From the NCBI GenBank assembly GCA_963921345.3, contig CAWUFE020000009.1, positions 186,001 through 250,000 of the forward strand: 64,000 bases of DNA, given 5' to 3'. This document shows positions 33,841 to 43,014 of the stretch, in pieces. Source of the stretch: Hoeflea_A sp963921345. Its GTDB lineage: Bacteria; Pseudomonadota; Alphaproteobacteria; Rhizobiales; Rhizobiaceae. Position 1 is the first letter of the stretch, and each line of letters starts with the position of its first letter. The position numbers were made by a program, and so were the translations under genes. The notes beneath the pieces were generated by a model. The model saw nothing but the letters and a program-made list of their open reading frames with translations, was not told the origin of the DNA and searched no databases.

Positions 33841-34521
33841 CTAAATACCAAGCAATTCCGCCACCAGATGCGCCATGGCGCTCGACGCCACGACCGCCGG
33901 GGCGTCGCAGGTGCGGCGCACCCGCAGACGTGTGGCGTGGCTGTAGCTGATGCAGTCATAGGCGATGACATTCGGCGCCCTGTCGCGCATCAGCGCCGCC
34001 GCCGCGTCGATCTCGGCGTCGGACGCATCCGGAGCCAGGGGGACGACGGCCGGCTCCACGCCGCCGTCCTTCCAACGGCTTGCGGCGTTGGCGACCTGTT
34101 GCGGTTTGGGGATGAACACCCCGAGATTGTGCGCTACGGTTCCGAGGCCGCGAACCGTGTTCAGCAGAACTTCGGATGCGGTGATGACAGGACAATGCGC
34201 AAATTCGTCGAACCGCCCGGTGCAGCAAAGCACGTCGATTTGGCCGTCTCCCCGCTCCTTCTCCGCTATCCGGTCGCGCAATTCGCCGGTGACGAAGGCC
34301 TTGGAGAGCAGCGCGGAGCCTCCGTCCGGCAGGATCGTGAACAGCGTGTCGGCATCCGATTGCGGCGGATGTGCCGCGATTGCGCCCGCATCCAGACGGT
34401 CCAGCGCGCCGACCGTGCGCAGTTTGCAGGCGTTGCCAAGCACTCTTCGGAATTCCGCTTCGAGCGCCGGGCGCGGCGAACGTCCGATCACCAGCAGATT
34501 GACTGTCGGCAACGGCGTCAC
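33841..34521 (-). CDS. AroM family protein
   Basis: A 226-residue protein resembling AroM: an N-terminal VNLLVIGRSPRP strand, FTILPDGGSALLSKAFV, IDVLCCTG, a LGVFIPKPQQ segment, and a C-terminal ADLMRDRAPNVIAYDCISYS-like helix-strand preceding the final helix. It belongs to the Asp/Glu/hydantoin-racemase-like fold; the two adjacent Cys residues (LCCTG) and the DCISYS Cys could be catalytic. No reaction is established for AroM. GTG 34521 overlaps the HyuA-like stop (GTGA), so translation is coupled. Together with HyuA-like and DUF917 genes this suggests metabolism of a hydantoin-like compound. Confidence 0.75.
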   Translation of the reverse strand: MTPLPTVNLLVIGRSPRPALEAEFRRVLGNACKLRTVGALDRLDAGAIAAHPPQSDADTLFTILPDGGSALLSKAFVTGELRDRIAEKERGDGQIDVLCCTGRFDEFAHCPVITASEVLLNTVRGLGTVAHNLGVFIPKPQQVANAASRWKDGGVEPAVVPLAPDASDAEIDAAAALMRDRAPNVIAYDCISYSHATRLRVRRTCDAPAVVASSAMAHLVAELLGI

Positions 34522-36065
34522 GCCGACATGCCCTTCGCCGCCTCGCCGACCACCCGAACCCGGGTGCGGATGGCGTGACCGGGCAGGTAGCTCAGCGGCA
34601 GGTCTTCCACCTCGATCACCTTGATCGTGTCGGGGTCGGCGCCGGCGCGCACCGCGCTGTCGATGGCGTCGGAGCGCGCCGCGGCGATGGCCTCCTCGCG
34701 CGTCATGTCGCGATAGATCCGGTCGGTCTCGCCGCTGATCTGGGCGATCGCCGCGCCGACGGCATTGGCCACCGCCTCGTGCTCGACATGCACCACCTCG
34801 GAAATACCGGGGATCGTGTCGGGGATCAGCATGGCGCCGCCGCCGACCGCGAGCAGCGGTACCGGCTCGGCGTCGGTCTTCATGCGGTCAACGCTGTCGG
34901 CGATCTGCGCATGGATCATCTTGAGCGATGCGTCGACAAAAGCCGGTTCGAGTTCGGCGACGCGCGACCGGTCGCCCAGCTCGAGCAGCCCGGCGGCAAC
35001 GGCGATGTCGGTGCAGGTGACGGTCGAGCCGCCGAACACCAGCGCCTCGTCGGCCAGCCGGTAGCCGACGCTGACCGGGCCGACCGTGTGCGGCGAGCGC
35101 CGCACGATGGTGCCGCCGCCGATGGCGATCGACAGCAGGTCGGGCATGCGAAACAGCGTGCGCACGCCGCCGACCTCGACGACATTGTTGGCCTCGCGCG
35201 GAAAGCCCTGGATCAGGCAGCCGATATCGGCCGTAGTGCCGCCGACGTCGCAGACCATGGCGTTGTCGATGCCGGCCAGAAGTGCTGCGCCGCGCATCGA
35301 GTTGGTCGGCCCCGAGGCGAAGGAATAGACCGGGTATTCGCGGGCTTCCTCGGCGACGACCACGGTGCCGTCGTTCTGGGTAATGAACAGTTTGGCCCTG
35401 AGGCCGCTTTCGGCCACCGCGTCGACGAAGGACTGGGTGATCTCGTCGGCGAGATGCACCAGCGAGGCGTTCATCAGCGCGACGTTTTCGCGCTCCAGCA
35501 GGCCGATACGGCCGAGCCGGCTTGACAGGGTGATGCGGGCGTCGGGGTGTTCGTTGCGCACGATCTCCTCGGCGCGCTTTTCGCATTCCGCCGTCAGCGG
35601 CGAGAAGGTCGCCGAAATGGCGATCGAATCAACGCCGTCGCGACGGATTGTCTGGGCCGCGCGGGCGATCTCGCCGTCGTTCATCGGCACCAGCGGCCGG
35701 CCGTCATATTCGTGGCCGCCATGCACCAGATGCACGCCGCCATTGACCTGTGCCGCCAGGTCGGCCGGCCAGTCGCAGAAGGGCTTGAGGCTGGCCGAGG
35801 CGGGCAGCGATATGCGGATGGCCGCGGCGCGGCCCAACTGTCGGCGCTGCACGACCGCGTTCGTGTAGTGCGTGGTGCCGATCATCACCGCTTCCACGCC
35901 GCTTGCCGCTTCACCGGCTTCCGTGACGATGTTTTTCAGCGCTGTGCGCACGCCGGTCGTCACATCCTCGGTGGTGAAGGTCTTGACCGCCGCCAGCACC
36001 CGGGTGTCATCGATCAGAACCGCGTCGGTGTTGGTGCCGCCGACATCGATACCTATGCGTTTCAT
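34518..36065 (-). CDS. Hydantoinase/oxoprolinase family protein (HyuA-like)
   Basis: A 515-residue protein with the Hydant_A fold: MKRIGIDVGGTNTDAVLID and VCDVGGTTADIGCLI phosphate-binding loops (actin-like ATPase), GTTHYTNAVVQR, IGGGTIVRR and VGGGAMLIPDTIPG. True HyuA/HyuB or oxoprolinases open five-membered cyclic amides with ATP. Here no HyuB-like partner follows; the partner is a DUF917 protein whose stop overlaps this start by 4 bp. The substrate is unknown. Confidence 0.88.
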   Translation of the reverse strand: MKRIGIDVGGTNTDAVLIDDTRVLAAVKTFTTEDVTTGVRTALKNIVTEAGEAASGVEAVMIGTTHYTNAVVQRRQLGRAAAIRISLPASASLKPFCDWPADLAAQVNGGVHLVHGGHEYDGRPLVPMNDGEIARAAQTIRRDGVDSIAISATFSPLTAECEKRAEEIVRNEHPDARITLSSRLGRIGLLERENVALMNASLVHLADEITQSFVDAVAESGLRAKLFITQNDGTVVVAEEAREYPVYSFASGPTNSMRGAALLAGIDNAMVCDVGGTTADIGCLIQGFPREANNVVEVGGVRTLFRMPDLLSIAIGGGTIVRRSPHTVGPVSVGYRLADEALVFGGSTVTCTDIAVAAGLLELGDRSRVAELEPAFVDASLKMIHAQIADSVDRMKTDAEPVPLLAVGGGAMLIPDTIPGISEVVHVEHEAVANAVGAAIAQISGETDRIYRDMTREEAIAAARSDAIDSAVRAGADPDTIKVIEVEDLPLSYLPGHAIRTRVRVVGEAAKGMSA

Positions 36066-37183
36066 GCCGCATGCTCCTTGAACACGGTTTTGAAATCGAG
36101 GTCGAAGCCGAAGGCCCGGGGCCCGACGCTTGCGAGCCCCTGTTCCGACAGGAACACCGACGGCGCCAGCAGCGCCACCACCGACACCCGCTGGCCGAAG
36201 CGCAGGATGTCGGTGCCGATGCCTTCGCCGCTGACCGAGTCGAGCACGCAGATCAGATCCGGCGTCATGACCACGGGTTTGCCGTCGCGAAAGGCGACGG
36301 AATATTCGTTCTGGAAGTGGATGACCATGTCGGCGCCGAGATCGTCGTCGAGACCCTCGACCGCTGCCTTGCCGCGCAGGAATCCCTCGGCGGTACGCCG
36401 TTCGACATCGACCACCTTGCCGGTGAAGATCTTCTTGCCGCGGCCGGCCTTGAGCACCGCGTCCACCGGGTCGGCATGGTCGCGCTTGGCCTGCAGGATG
36501 GTCTCGCCCAGCCGGATCGCCTGGCTGACGGTGTAGAGAATGCCGTGCTGCTTGATCTCGGCGCCGGTGCGCGGCGCCTTGCAGGTGGCGGCGATCGAGC
36601 CGATCTCGGTGCAGGCCTTGCGGCTGATGCGCTCCATCCAGCGCCAGCTGGCGGCGCGCGGAATGATGATCTCGTTGTCGCGGATATCGGCCATGGTCAG
36701 CGGATAGCAGCGCAGATTGGCGACCGCGACCGACGTCATCTGCGCCTCCGGATAGGCGCGGCCCATGGTGTCGGCGTCGACCACCGGGTAGCCGGTGAGT
36801 GCCGCCACCTGCATCGGATGCACGCCGTTGCCGCCGCCGATTTCAAGCGCCATGACCGCATCGAACTTGCGGCCGATATATTCTTCCATCATGCGCAGCG
36901 GCTTGACGGCGAACTGCGGATCGGCGAGCCGCTCCTGGCCGACCAGCGGCGCACCCATATTGGACAGCACCGCGACGACCGCATCGTCGGCCAGCGCCAT
37001 CGGGTCGATCAGCGTCACCGTATGCCCGGCGGCATAGAGCTGACGCATGTTCAATAGCTTGTGGTAGGGGTCGCCGCCGCCGCCGGTGCCGAGGATCCAG
37101 GCGCCCTTGGCCAGCGCCTCGATATCGTCTGCGGTCAGTCTCCGGGTCGTCTGGCTTGGGGCTCTTCGCGCCAATGTCGTCAT
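36062..37183 (-). CDS. DUF917 / S-methyl-thiohydantoin-desulfurase-type protein
   Basis: A 373-residue DUF917 protein: AKGAWILGTGGGGDPYH near the N-terminus, VLSNMGAPLVGQERL, MALEIGGGNGVHPMQVAALTGYPVVDADTMGRAYPEAQMT, and a C-terminal half with GKVVDVERRTAEGFLRG and DLICVLDSVSGEGIGTD. DUF917 genes are commonly adjacent to HyuA-like genes; the family has been linked to S-methyl-thiohydantoin desulfuration, which is the basis for suspecting a (thio)hydantoin substrate. First gene of the three-gene minus operon, divergent from the importer at 37524. Confidence 0.85.
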   Translation of the reverse strand: MTTLARRAPSQTTRRLTADDIEALAKGAWILGTGGGGDPYHKLLNMRQLYAAGHTVTLIDPMALADDAVVAVLSNMGAPLVGQERLADPQFAVKPLRMMEEYIGRKFDAVMALEIGGGNGVHPMQVAALTGYPVVDADTMGRAYPEAQMTSVAVANLRCYPLTMADIRDNEIIIPRAASWRWMERISRKACTEIGSIAATCKAPRTGAEIKQHGILYTVSQAIRLGETILQAKRDHADPVDAVLKAGRGKKIFTGKVVDVERRTAEGFLRGKAAVEGLDDDLGADMVIHFQNEYSVAFRDGKPVVMTPDLICVLDSVSGEGIGTDILRFGQRVSVVALLAPSVFLSEQGLASVGPRAFGFDLDFKTVFKEHAA

Positions 37184-37523
37184 ACTGTCATCCTGTCGCG
37201 GGCGTTTCGCCTGGGAGTGAGCGAGATAGCGTGCGCAAGAATCTCAGGCGCGTGCCGCCAATTGGCAAATAGAATTATCGAATGCGGCGAATAGCGTCGG
37301 CTTATGCCGGGTCGGTACGTCGTAAATATCTGAAAAAATTGTGATATCGCGAACATGCGGAGGCCTTCTATGGGCTGCATTGGCTGGGCTTATGGGCCGA
37401 TCGGGTCAAGATAGTTTCAGCCAATGGCGATCATTGACAATAACGAATTTCCAGCGCCGCCGATGCCTGCAATTTTGATGCAATTCAAGAAGCCCGACCC
37501 GGGCATATGTAGAGGAGGACGTC
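37184..37523. other. Divergent control region between DUF917 operon and importer, 340 bp
   Basis: Contains a perfect 10-bp palindrome GCCAATTGGC (37257-37266) and an odd-centred one GCCAATGGC (37420-37428), which could be half-related sites for the LysR regulator encoded at the end of the importer operon. TTGACA at 37434-37439 is a -35 candidate without a clear -10. The importer gene has GAGGAGGA immediately before its start. Confidence 0.4.
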
Positions 37524-39110
37524 ATGTTCATTCCCTGGAGCCGGTTGCGATCGGCAGCACTCGGCGCCGTGCTGGCGATCAGCGCCGCAACGGCAGCGCA
37601 AGCGGTCGAGAAGCTCGACAACAAGCTCTATCTGGTGATCGCCGGCCGCCAGCCGGTGTCGACCCTCGATCCGGCGCAGAAATACGACTACGCCATCCGC
37701 ATGATGGTGCAGGGTCTTTATGACGGCCTGGTCAAGTACGAAGGCAATCCGCCGCAGGTCAAGCCGTGGCTGGCCAAGAGCTGGGACGTCTCCGACGACG
37801 GTCTCACCTGGACCTTCCACCTGGTCGACAACGCCAGGTTCCACGACGGCTCCCCGGTCAATGCCGAGGCCGTGCGCTATTCCTTCGCCCGCACGCTGGA
37901 GCTCAACAAGGGGCCGGCCTGGATGTTGCAGGACTTCCTGTCGCCGGACGGCATCGAGGTAGTCGACGACCACACCATCAAGTTCACCCTGAACAAGCCC
38001 TATACGCCGTTCCTGTCGTTCCTGCCCTGGTGGTTCGTCGTCAATCCGGCGGTGGTCGAGGCCAATGCCGGCGACGACAGCGGGCAGAGTTGGCTGAACG
38101 AGAACGCCGCCGGCTCCGGCCCCTTCAAACTGTCGAAATTCGAACAGGGCAAATCCTACTGGCTGGAAGTCAATGACGACTACTGGAAGGGCTTCCCCTA
38201 TGACAGCGACAAGTTCGGTGGCATCATCTACAAGCTGGTGCGCGAAAGCGCCGCCCAGCGTGCCGCGCTCATCAAGGGCGAGGCCGACATCGTCGCCGGC
38301 CTGACGCCGGAGGAAATGGAGAAGATCGCCGAACGCGAAGGCATTGAAACCACCACCCTGCCGGCACTCACCGCCTTTGGCCTCAAGTTCAACACCCAGA
38401 ACGAGCACATGTCGGACATCAATGTGCGCAAGGCCATCGCCCATGCTTTCGACTATGAAGGTCTGGTGAAGATCTTCAACGGCGAGGCCAAGCTGCAGAC
38501 GAGCCCGTTCGGCGATGCCATCCAGGGCAAGATCGACGTCGCCGGCATTCCCCGCCGCGACATGGACAAGGCCAAGGAGTATCTGGCGAAATCGGCCTGG
38601 CCGGACGGCGGGTTCGACGTCGAATATGTCTATGTCCAGGGCTTCGAGGAAGAGCGCCAGATGGGCCTCATCCTGATCGACGCGCTGAGAGACCTCAATA
38701 TCGATGTCAAGATGACGCCGCTGACCTGGCCGAATATGGTCGGCCGTGCTTCCGACGTCGCCACGGCGCCCGACATCATCGCCATCTTCGCGACACCGGT
38801 TTCGACCGATCCGGATGCGGTGGCGATCCAGTACCACCCGACCTCCTTCGGCAAGTATTACGGCTCCCACTATCTCGATGACGAGAAGCTGCATGCGATG
38901 ATCGAAGAGGCCCGCAACGAGACCGATTGGGCCAAGCGCGAACCGCTTTATGCGGCTATCCAGGAGCGCATCGTCGAGCTGCAGCCGGAGATCTTCGGCA
39001 TGATGCGCAACCGGCGCTTCGCCATCCGCGACTGGGTGCAGGGCTTCCAGGACAGCCCGATCCGCATGACCGAGGAAATTGACCTCTATCCGCTGCATAT
39101 CGGAAAGTAG
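37524..39110 (+). CDS. Family 5 (peptide/opine/nickel-type) ABC solute-binding protein
   Basis: A 528-residue periplasmic receptor with a signal peptide (IPWSRLRSAALGAVLAISAATAAQA). Family features: STLDPAQKYDYAIRMMVQGLYDGLVKYEG, DGLTWTFHLVDNARFHDGSPVNAEAVRYSF, GSGPFKLSKFEQGKSYWLEVNDDYW and the hinge region DINVRKAIAHAFDYEGLVKIF. These proteins bind peptides, opines, sugars or other medium-size solutes. It starts the five-gene importer operon divergent from the DUF917/HyuA/AroM genes, so their substrate is the best guess for the ligand. Confidence 0.93.
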   Translation: MFIPWSRLRSAALGAVLAISAATAAQAVEKLDNKLYLVIAGRQPVSTLDPAQKYDYAIRMMVQGLYDGLVKYEGNPPQVKPWLAKSWDVSDDGLTWTFHLVDNARFHDGSPVNAEAVRYSFARTLELNKGPAWMLQDFLSPDGIEVVDDHTIKFTLNKPYTPFLSFLPWWFVVNPAVVEANAGDDSGQSWLNENAAGSGPFKLSKFEQGKSYWLEVNDDYWKGFPYDSDKFGGIIYKLVRESAAQRAALIKGEADIVAGLTPEEMEKIAEREGIETTTLPALTAFGLKFNTQNEHMSDINVRKAIAHAFDYEGLVKIFNGEAKLQTSPFGDAIQGKIDVAGIPRRDMDKAKEYLAKSAWPDGGFDVEYVYVQGFEEERQMGLILIDALRDLNIDVKMTPLTWPNMVGRASDVATAPDIIAIFATPVSTDPDAVAIQYHPTSFGKYYGSHYLDDEKLHAMIEEARNETDWAKREPLYAAIQERIVELQPEIFGMMRNRRFAIRDWVQGFQDSPIRMTEEIDLYPLHIGK

Positions 39111-39170
39111 GTCCGACCGCGGCCGGCGAACTCCCGCGCCGGCCGCCCTCGGGTCCCAAGGAGTGTCCGG

Positions 39171-40181
39171 ATGCTCAGACTGATCGCCCGCCGCCTGGTG
39201 ATGATGGTGCTGATGCTGATCGGCCTTTTGGCCATCATGTTCGTCATCGCCAATGTCGCCCCCGGCGATCCGGCGCGGCTTGCCGCCGGGCCCGATGCCA
39301 CCGCTGAGATGGTCGAGACCATCCGCGTCGAACGCGGCCTCGACAAGCCGGTGCCGCAGCGGTTCGTCATCTATCTCGGCAATGTGCTGACCGGCGATCT
39401 GGGCACCTCCATCCACACCGGCCGCAAGGTTTTGAGCGACCTTGCCCAGTTCTTCCCGGCGACGCTGGAGCTGGTGGTCTTCTCGATCGGCATGGCGACC
39501 CTGCTCGGCATTCCGCTCGGCGTCATCGCTGCCGTGCTGCACAACCGGCCGGGCGACCACATCATCCGCATATTGGGCGTCTCCGGCGTCGCCATGCCCA
39601 TGTTCTGGCTCGGGCTGATGCTGCAGTGGTACCTGGCTCTGGAGCTCGGCTGGTTCCCGCTCGGCGGCCAGCTCGACCTGATGAGCGATCCGCCGACCCG
39701 CATTACCGGCATGCTGACCATCGATGCGCTGCTGACCGGCAATCTGCCGATCTTCCGCGAGGCCGTATGGCACCTGTTCCTGCCGGCGCTGGCGCTGAGT
39801 TTTCCGGCGCTCGCCTCCATCATCCGCGTCAACCGCGCCGAGATGCTGGAAACCCTCAACCGCGACTACATCACCAATGCGCGGGCGCAAGGCATCGGCC
39901 CCTTCCGCATCGTTGCGGCCTATGCGCTGAAAAACGCCCTGCTGCCGACGCTCGCCATGATCGGCCTGCGCTTCGGCTGGATGCTCGGCGGCACGGTGTT
40001 GGTTGAGGGCGTGTTCGACTGGCCGGGCGTCGGGCTTTACGCCGCCAAGGCAGCGATCAGCTCGGACTTCGAGCCGATCATGGCGGTGACGCTGATCCTG
40101 GGCGCCTGCTTCATGCTCGCCAATCTCTTGATCGACCTGACTTATGCGGCGCTCGACCCGCGGGTCCGGGCGCAGGTGTGA
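39171..40181 (+). CDS. DppB-type ABC permease
   Basis: A 336-residue inner-membrane subunit with the N-terminal LIARRLVMMVLMLIGLLAIMFVIANVAPGDP segment (first helix plus PGDP periplasmic motif), and the EAA loop around NRDYITNARAQGIGPFRIVAAYALKNALLPT. The last segment FDWPGVGLYAAKA is typical of DppB/OppB. AAGGAG precedes ATG 39171. It sits 60 bp after the receptor gene. Confidence 0.94.
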   Translation: MLRLIARRLVMMVLMLIGLLAIMFVIANVAPGDPARLAAGPDATAEMVETIRVERGLDKPVPQRFVIYLGNVLTGDLGTSIHTGRKVLSDLAQFFPATLELVVFSIGMATLLGIPLGVIAAVLHNRPGDHIIRILGVSGVAMPMFWLGLMLQWYLALELGWFPLGGQLDLMSDPPTRITGMLTIDALLTGNLPIFREAVWHLFLPALALSFPALASIIRVNRAEMLETLNRDYITNARAQGIGPFRIVAAYALKNALLPTLAMIGLRFGWMLGGTVLVEGVFDWPGVGLYAAKAAISSDFEPIMAVTLILGACFMLANLLIDLTYAALDPRVRAQV

Positions 40182-40188
40182 GGAAGCC

Positions 40189-41076
40189 ATGAGCGACGCG
40201 ACCTTCTACGAGCGCCACGAAAGCTCCATCCGCGAATACCGCCGCATGGCGGCGACCTTCCGCCGCTCCTCCTCGGCCATGCTCGGCCTGGTCATCGTCG
40301 GCGTGTTCCTGATCATCGCGCTGATCGGCCCGTGGGTCGCGCCCTATCCGGAGGACGCATACGGCGCCATTCATCTCGACAACAAGCTGCAGCCGCCGAG
40401 CGCCGAACACTGGTTCGGCACCGACGAGGTCGGGCTCGACATCTTCTCCCGCGTGCTGATCGGCGCCCGGGTGTCGCTGCAGATCGGTCTGATCGTGACC
40501 GGCGTCGCCATGCTGATCGGCGTGCCGCTGGGCATGCTCGCCGGCATGAGCAGCGGCTGGCTGCGCGAGACCATCATGCGGGTCACCGACATCTTCCTGT
40601 CGATCCCCGGCCTGATCCTGGCGATCGCCATCGTCGGGGCGCTGGGGCCGGGCATCATCAACGCCATGATCGCCCTGTCGCTGGTCTGGTGGCCGGGCTA
40701 CGTGCGCCTGGTCGAGGCAAAGACGTTGTCCCTGCGCAACGAGACCTATGTCGACGCCGCCCGTTCGCTCGGCGCCCCGATGCACCGCATTCTCTTCGTC
40801 CATATCCTGCCCAACTGCCTGTCGCCGATCATCGTCAAGGCGAGCATGGACATGGGCATGGCGATCCTCGGCGCCGCCAGCCTGGGCTTTCTCGGCCTCG
40901 GTGCCCAGCCGCCCTATCCCGAATGGGGCGCCATGGTTTCCATCGGCCGCAATTACCTGCCGGACTGGTGGTGGTATTCCTTCTTCCCGGGCCTGGCGAT
41001 CTATCTCACTGTGCTCGGCTTCAACCTGCTCGGCGACGGCCTGCGCGACGTGCTCGATCCGAGGCAGCGCTCATGA
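40189..41076 (+). CDS. DppC-type ABC permease
   Basis: A 295-residue permease with RRSSSAMLGLVIVGVFLIIALIGPWVAPY (helix 1), HWFGTDEVGLDIFSRVLIGARVSL, the EAA loop YVDAARSLGAPMHRILFVHILPN, and FLGLGAQPPYPEWGAMV near the C-terminus, all DppC/OppC markers. Start: ATG 40189 with GAGGAAG just upstream, 7 bp after the DppB-like stop; the frame is open from 40144 inside the previous gene. Confidence 0.94.
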   Translation: MSDATFYERHESSIREYRRMAATFRRSSSAMLGLVIVGVFLIIALIGPWVAPYPEDAYGAIHLDNKLQPPSAEHWFGTDEVGLDIFSRVLIGARVSLQIGLIVTGVAMLIGVPLGMLAGMSSGWLRETIMRVTDIFLSIPGLILAIAIVGALGPGIINAMIALSLVWWPGYVRLVEAKTLSLRNETYVDAARSLGAPMHRILFVHILPNCLSPIIVKASMDMGMAILGAASLGFLGLGAQPPYPEWGAMVSIGRNYLPDWWWYSFFPGLAIYLTVLGFNLLGDGLRDVLDPRQRS

Positions 41077-42065
41077 GCGAACCGATCCTCTCGATCCGCA
41101 ATCTGCGGCTGGAATTCGACACTTTCGACGGCGTCTACAAGGCCATCGACGGCGTCAGCCTCAACCTGGCGCCGGGCGAGGCGCTGGGCCTCGTCGGCGA
41201 GACCGGTTGCGGCAAGTCGGTGCTGACCCGCGCCGCCTTCGGCCTGGTGCCCAAACCGCCGGCACGCATCACATCGGGTGAGGTGCTGTTCGGCGGCCGC
41301 GACCTGCTGGCGCTGAATGAGCGGGAGCTCAGGGCGATCCGCGGCACCGACGTGGCGATGATCTTCCAGGATCCGATGACCTACCTCAATCCGGTGTTCC
41401 GGGTCGGCACCCAGCTGGTCGACGCCATCGTCGCCCAGCAGCGCGGCGGCATTTCGAAGAAAGGCGCCCGCGCTTTGGCGCTGGAGATGCTCGACCAGGT
41501 GCACCTGCCCAACCCCGAGCGCCAGTTCGACAGCTATCCGCATGAGCTCTCCGGCGGCATGCGCCAGCGCGTGCTGATCGCCATGGCGCTGGCGGCGAAG
41601 CCGAAGCTGCTGATCGCCGACGAGCCGACGACCGCGCTCGACGTCACCGTGCAGGCGCAGATCCTCGACCTGATCGCCGAACTGGTCGACGCCATGGGCC
41701 TGTCGGTGATCATGATCTCCCACGATCTCGGCGTCGTCGCCCAGGTCTGCCGCCGCGTCGCCGTCATGTATGCCGGCCAGATCGTCGAGGATGCGCCGGC
41801 GGCGGACATCTTCGACGATCCGAAGCACCCCTATACGCAAGGGCTGCTCAAGGCCATTCCGCATCCTTTCAAGGCGATCGAGCATCTGGCCGGCATTCCC
41901 GGTTCGCTGCCGAACCTCTATACTCCGCCGACGGGCTGCCGTTTCGAGGGCCGTTGTCCGCACGCCGCACCGGTCTGCGCCGAAGGCAAGCCTCCGCTCA
42001 CCGAGGTGGCAGACTGCCACCGCGTCGCCTGCACGCTCTTCCAGAAGGAACGCGCCGATGCTTGA
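41073..42065 (+). CDS. DppD-type ABC ATPase
   Basis: A 330-residue ATPase with Walker A GETGCGKS, Q-loop MIFQDPMTYLNP, signature LSGGMRQRV, Walker B LLIADEPTTALD and H-loop IMISHDLGVV. The C-terminal oligopeptide-transporter extension includes the conserved Cys pattern CRFEGRCPHAAPVC, which in related ATPases holds an Fe-S cluster. It overlaps the DppC-like stop by 4 bp (ATGA). Confidence 0.94.
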   Translation: MSEPILSIRNLRLEFDTFDGVYKAIDGVSLNLAPGEALGLVGETGCGKSVLTRAAFGLVPKPPARITSGEVLFGGRDLLALNERELRAIRGTDVAMIFQDPMTYLNPVFRVGTQLVDAIVAQQRGGISKKGARALALEMLDQVHLPNPERQFDSYPHELSGGMRQRVLIAMALAAKPKLLIADEPTTALDVTVQAQILDLIAELVDAMGLSVIMISHDLGVVAQVCRRVAVMYAGQIVEDAPAADIFDDPKHPYTQGLLKAIPHPFKAIEHLAGIPGSLPNLYTPPTGCRFEGRCPHAAPVCAEGKPPLTEVADCHRVACTLFQKERADA

Positions 42066-43014
42066 AATCGATGATTTGCGGGTGCATTTCCCGGTCGGCC
42101 GCCACACCCTGGTGCGCGCCGTCGACGGCGTGTCGCTGTCGCTTGCATCAGGCGAGACCATCGGGCTGGTCGGCGAATCGGGCTCCGGCAAGTCGACCGT
42201 CGGCAAGGCGGCGCTGCGGCTGCTCGAACCCACCTCGGGACGCATCACGGTCAACGGCGTCGACGTCACCCATGCGTCCGGCAAGACCCTGCAGCAGGTG
42301 CGCCGTACCGCCCAGATGATCTTTCAGGACCCGCATTCGTCGCTCAACCCGCGCATGACCATCTTCCGCTCGGTGGCCGAGCCGCTGATCCTGCACACGA
42401 AGACCCGCGGCCGCGCCTTGAACGACCAGGTCGCCGCGCTGCTCGACCGGGTCGGCCTGCCCGGCCAGTTCCTGCACCGCTTTCCGCACGAGCTGTCGGG
42501 TGGCCAGAAACAGCGGGTCTGCATCGCCCGCGCCCTAGCGCTCGGCCCGTCGCTGCTGGTCCTCGACGAGCCGACCTCGGCACTCGACGTCTCGGTGCAG
42601 GCACAGATCCTGGAGTTTCTGAAAGAGCTGCAGGCCGACCGGCCCGACATGACGTCGCTGTTCATTTCCCACGACCTCGCTGTCGTGCGTTTTCTCTGCA
42701 CTCGCGTCGCGGTCATGTATCTCGGCCGCATCGTCGAGGAGGGGCCGACGGAGGAGGTCTTCGCCGCCCCGCGGCATCCCTATACCCGGGCGCTGCTGAG
42801 CGCCGTGCCGCTGCCGCAGAGCCGGCAGGGTCGCCAGCGCATCCGGCTGACCGGCGACATTCCGAGCCCCGCCGATCCGCCCCCAGGCTGCCCGTTCCAT
42901 CCGCGCTGTCCGGAAGCGATCGCCGGCGTCTGCGACAAAACGGAGCCGGTTTTCGAGGCGACCGGCGCGGGGAGCCGCGCGCGCTGCCACCTGCTTGAAC
43001 GCGAGGCGGCATGA
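42058..43014 (+). CDS. DppF-type ABC ATPase
   Basis: A 318-residue ATPase partner: Walker A GESGSGKST, Q-loop MIFQDPHSSLNPRM, signature LSGGQKQRV, Walker B LLVLDEPTSALD, H-loop LFISHDLAVV, and a C-terminal GCPFHPRCPEAIAGVC cysteine motif. It starts 8 bp inside the preceding gene; the start is fixed by the alignment of LEIDDLRVHFPV with the family N-terminus. Confidence 0.94.
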   Translation: MLEIDDLRVHFPVGRHTLVRAVDGVSLSLASGETIGLVGESGSGKSTVGKAALRLLEPTSGRITVNGVDVTHASGKTLQQVRRTAQMIFQDPHSSLNPRMTIFRSVAEPLILHTKTRGRALNDQVAALLDRVGLPGQFLHRFPHELSGGQKQRVCIARALALGPSLLVLDEPTSALDVSVQAQILEFLKELQADRPDMTSLFISHDLAVVRFLCTRVAVMYLGRIVEEGPTEEVFAAPRHPYTRALLSAVPLPQSRQGRQRIRLTGDIPSPADPPPGCPFHPRCPEAIAGVCDKTEPVFEATGAGSRARCHLLEREAA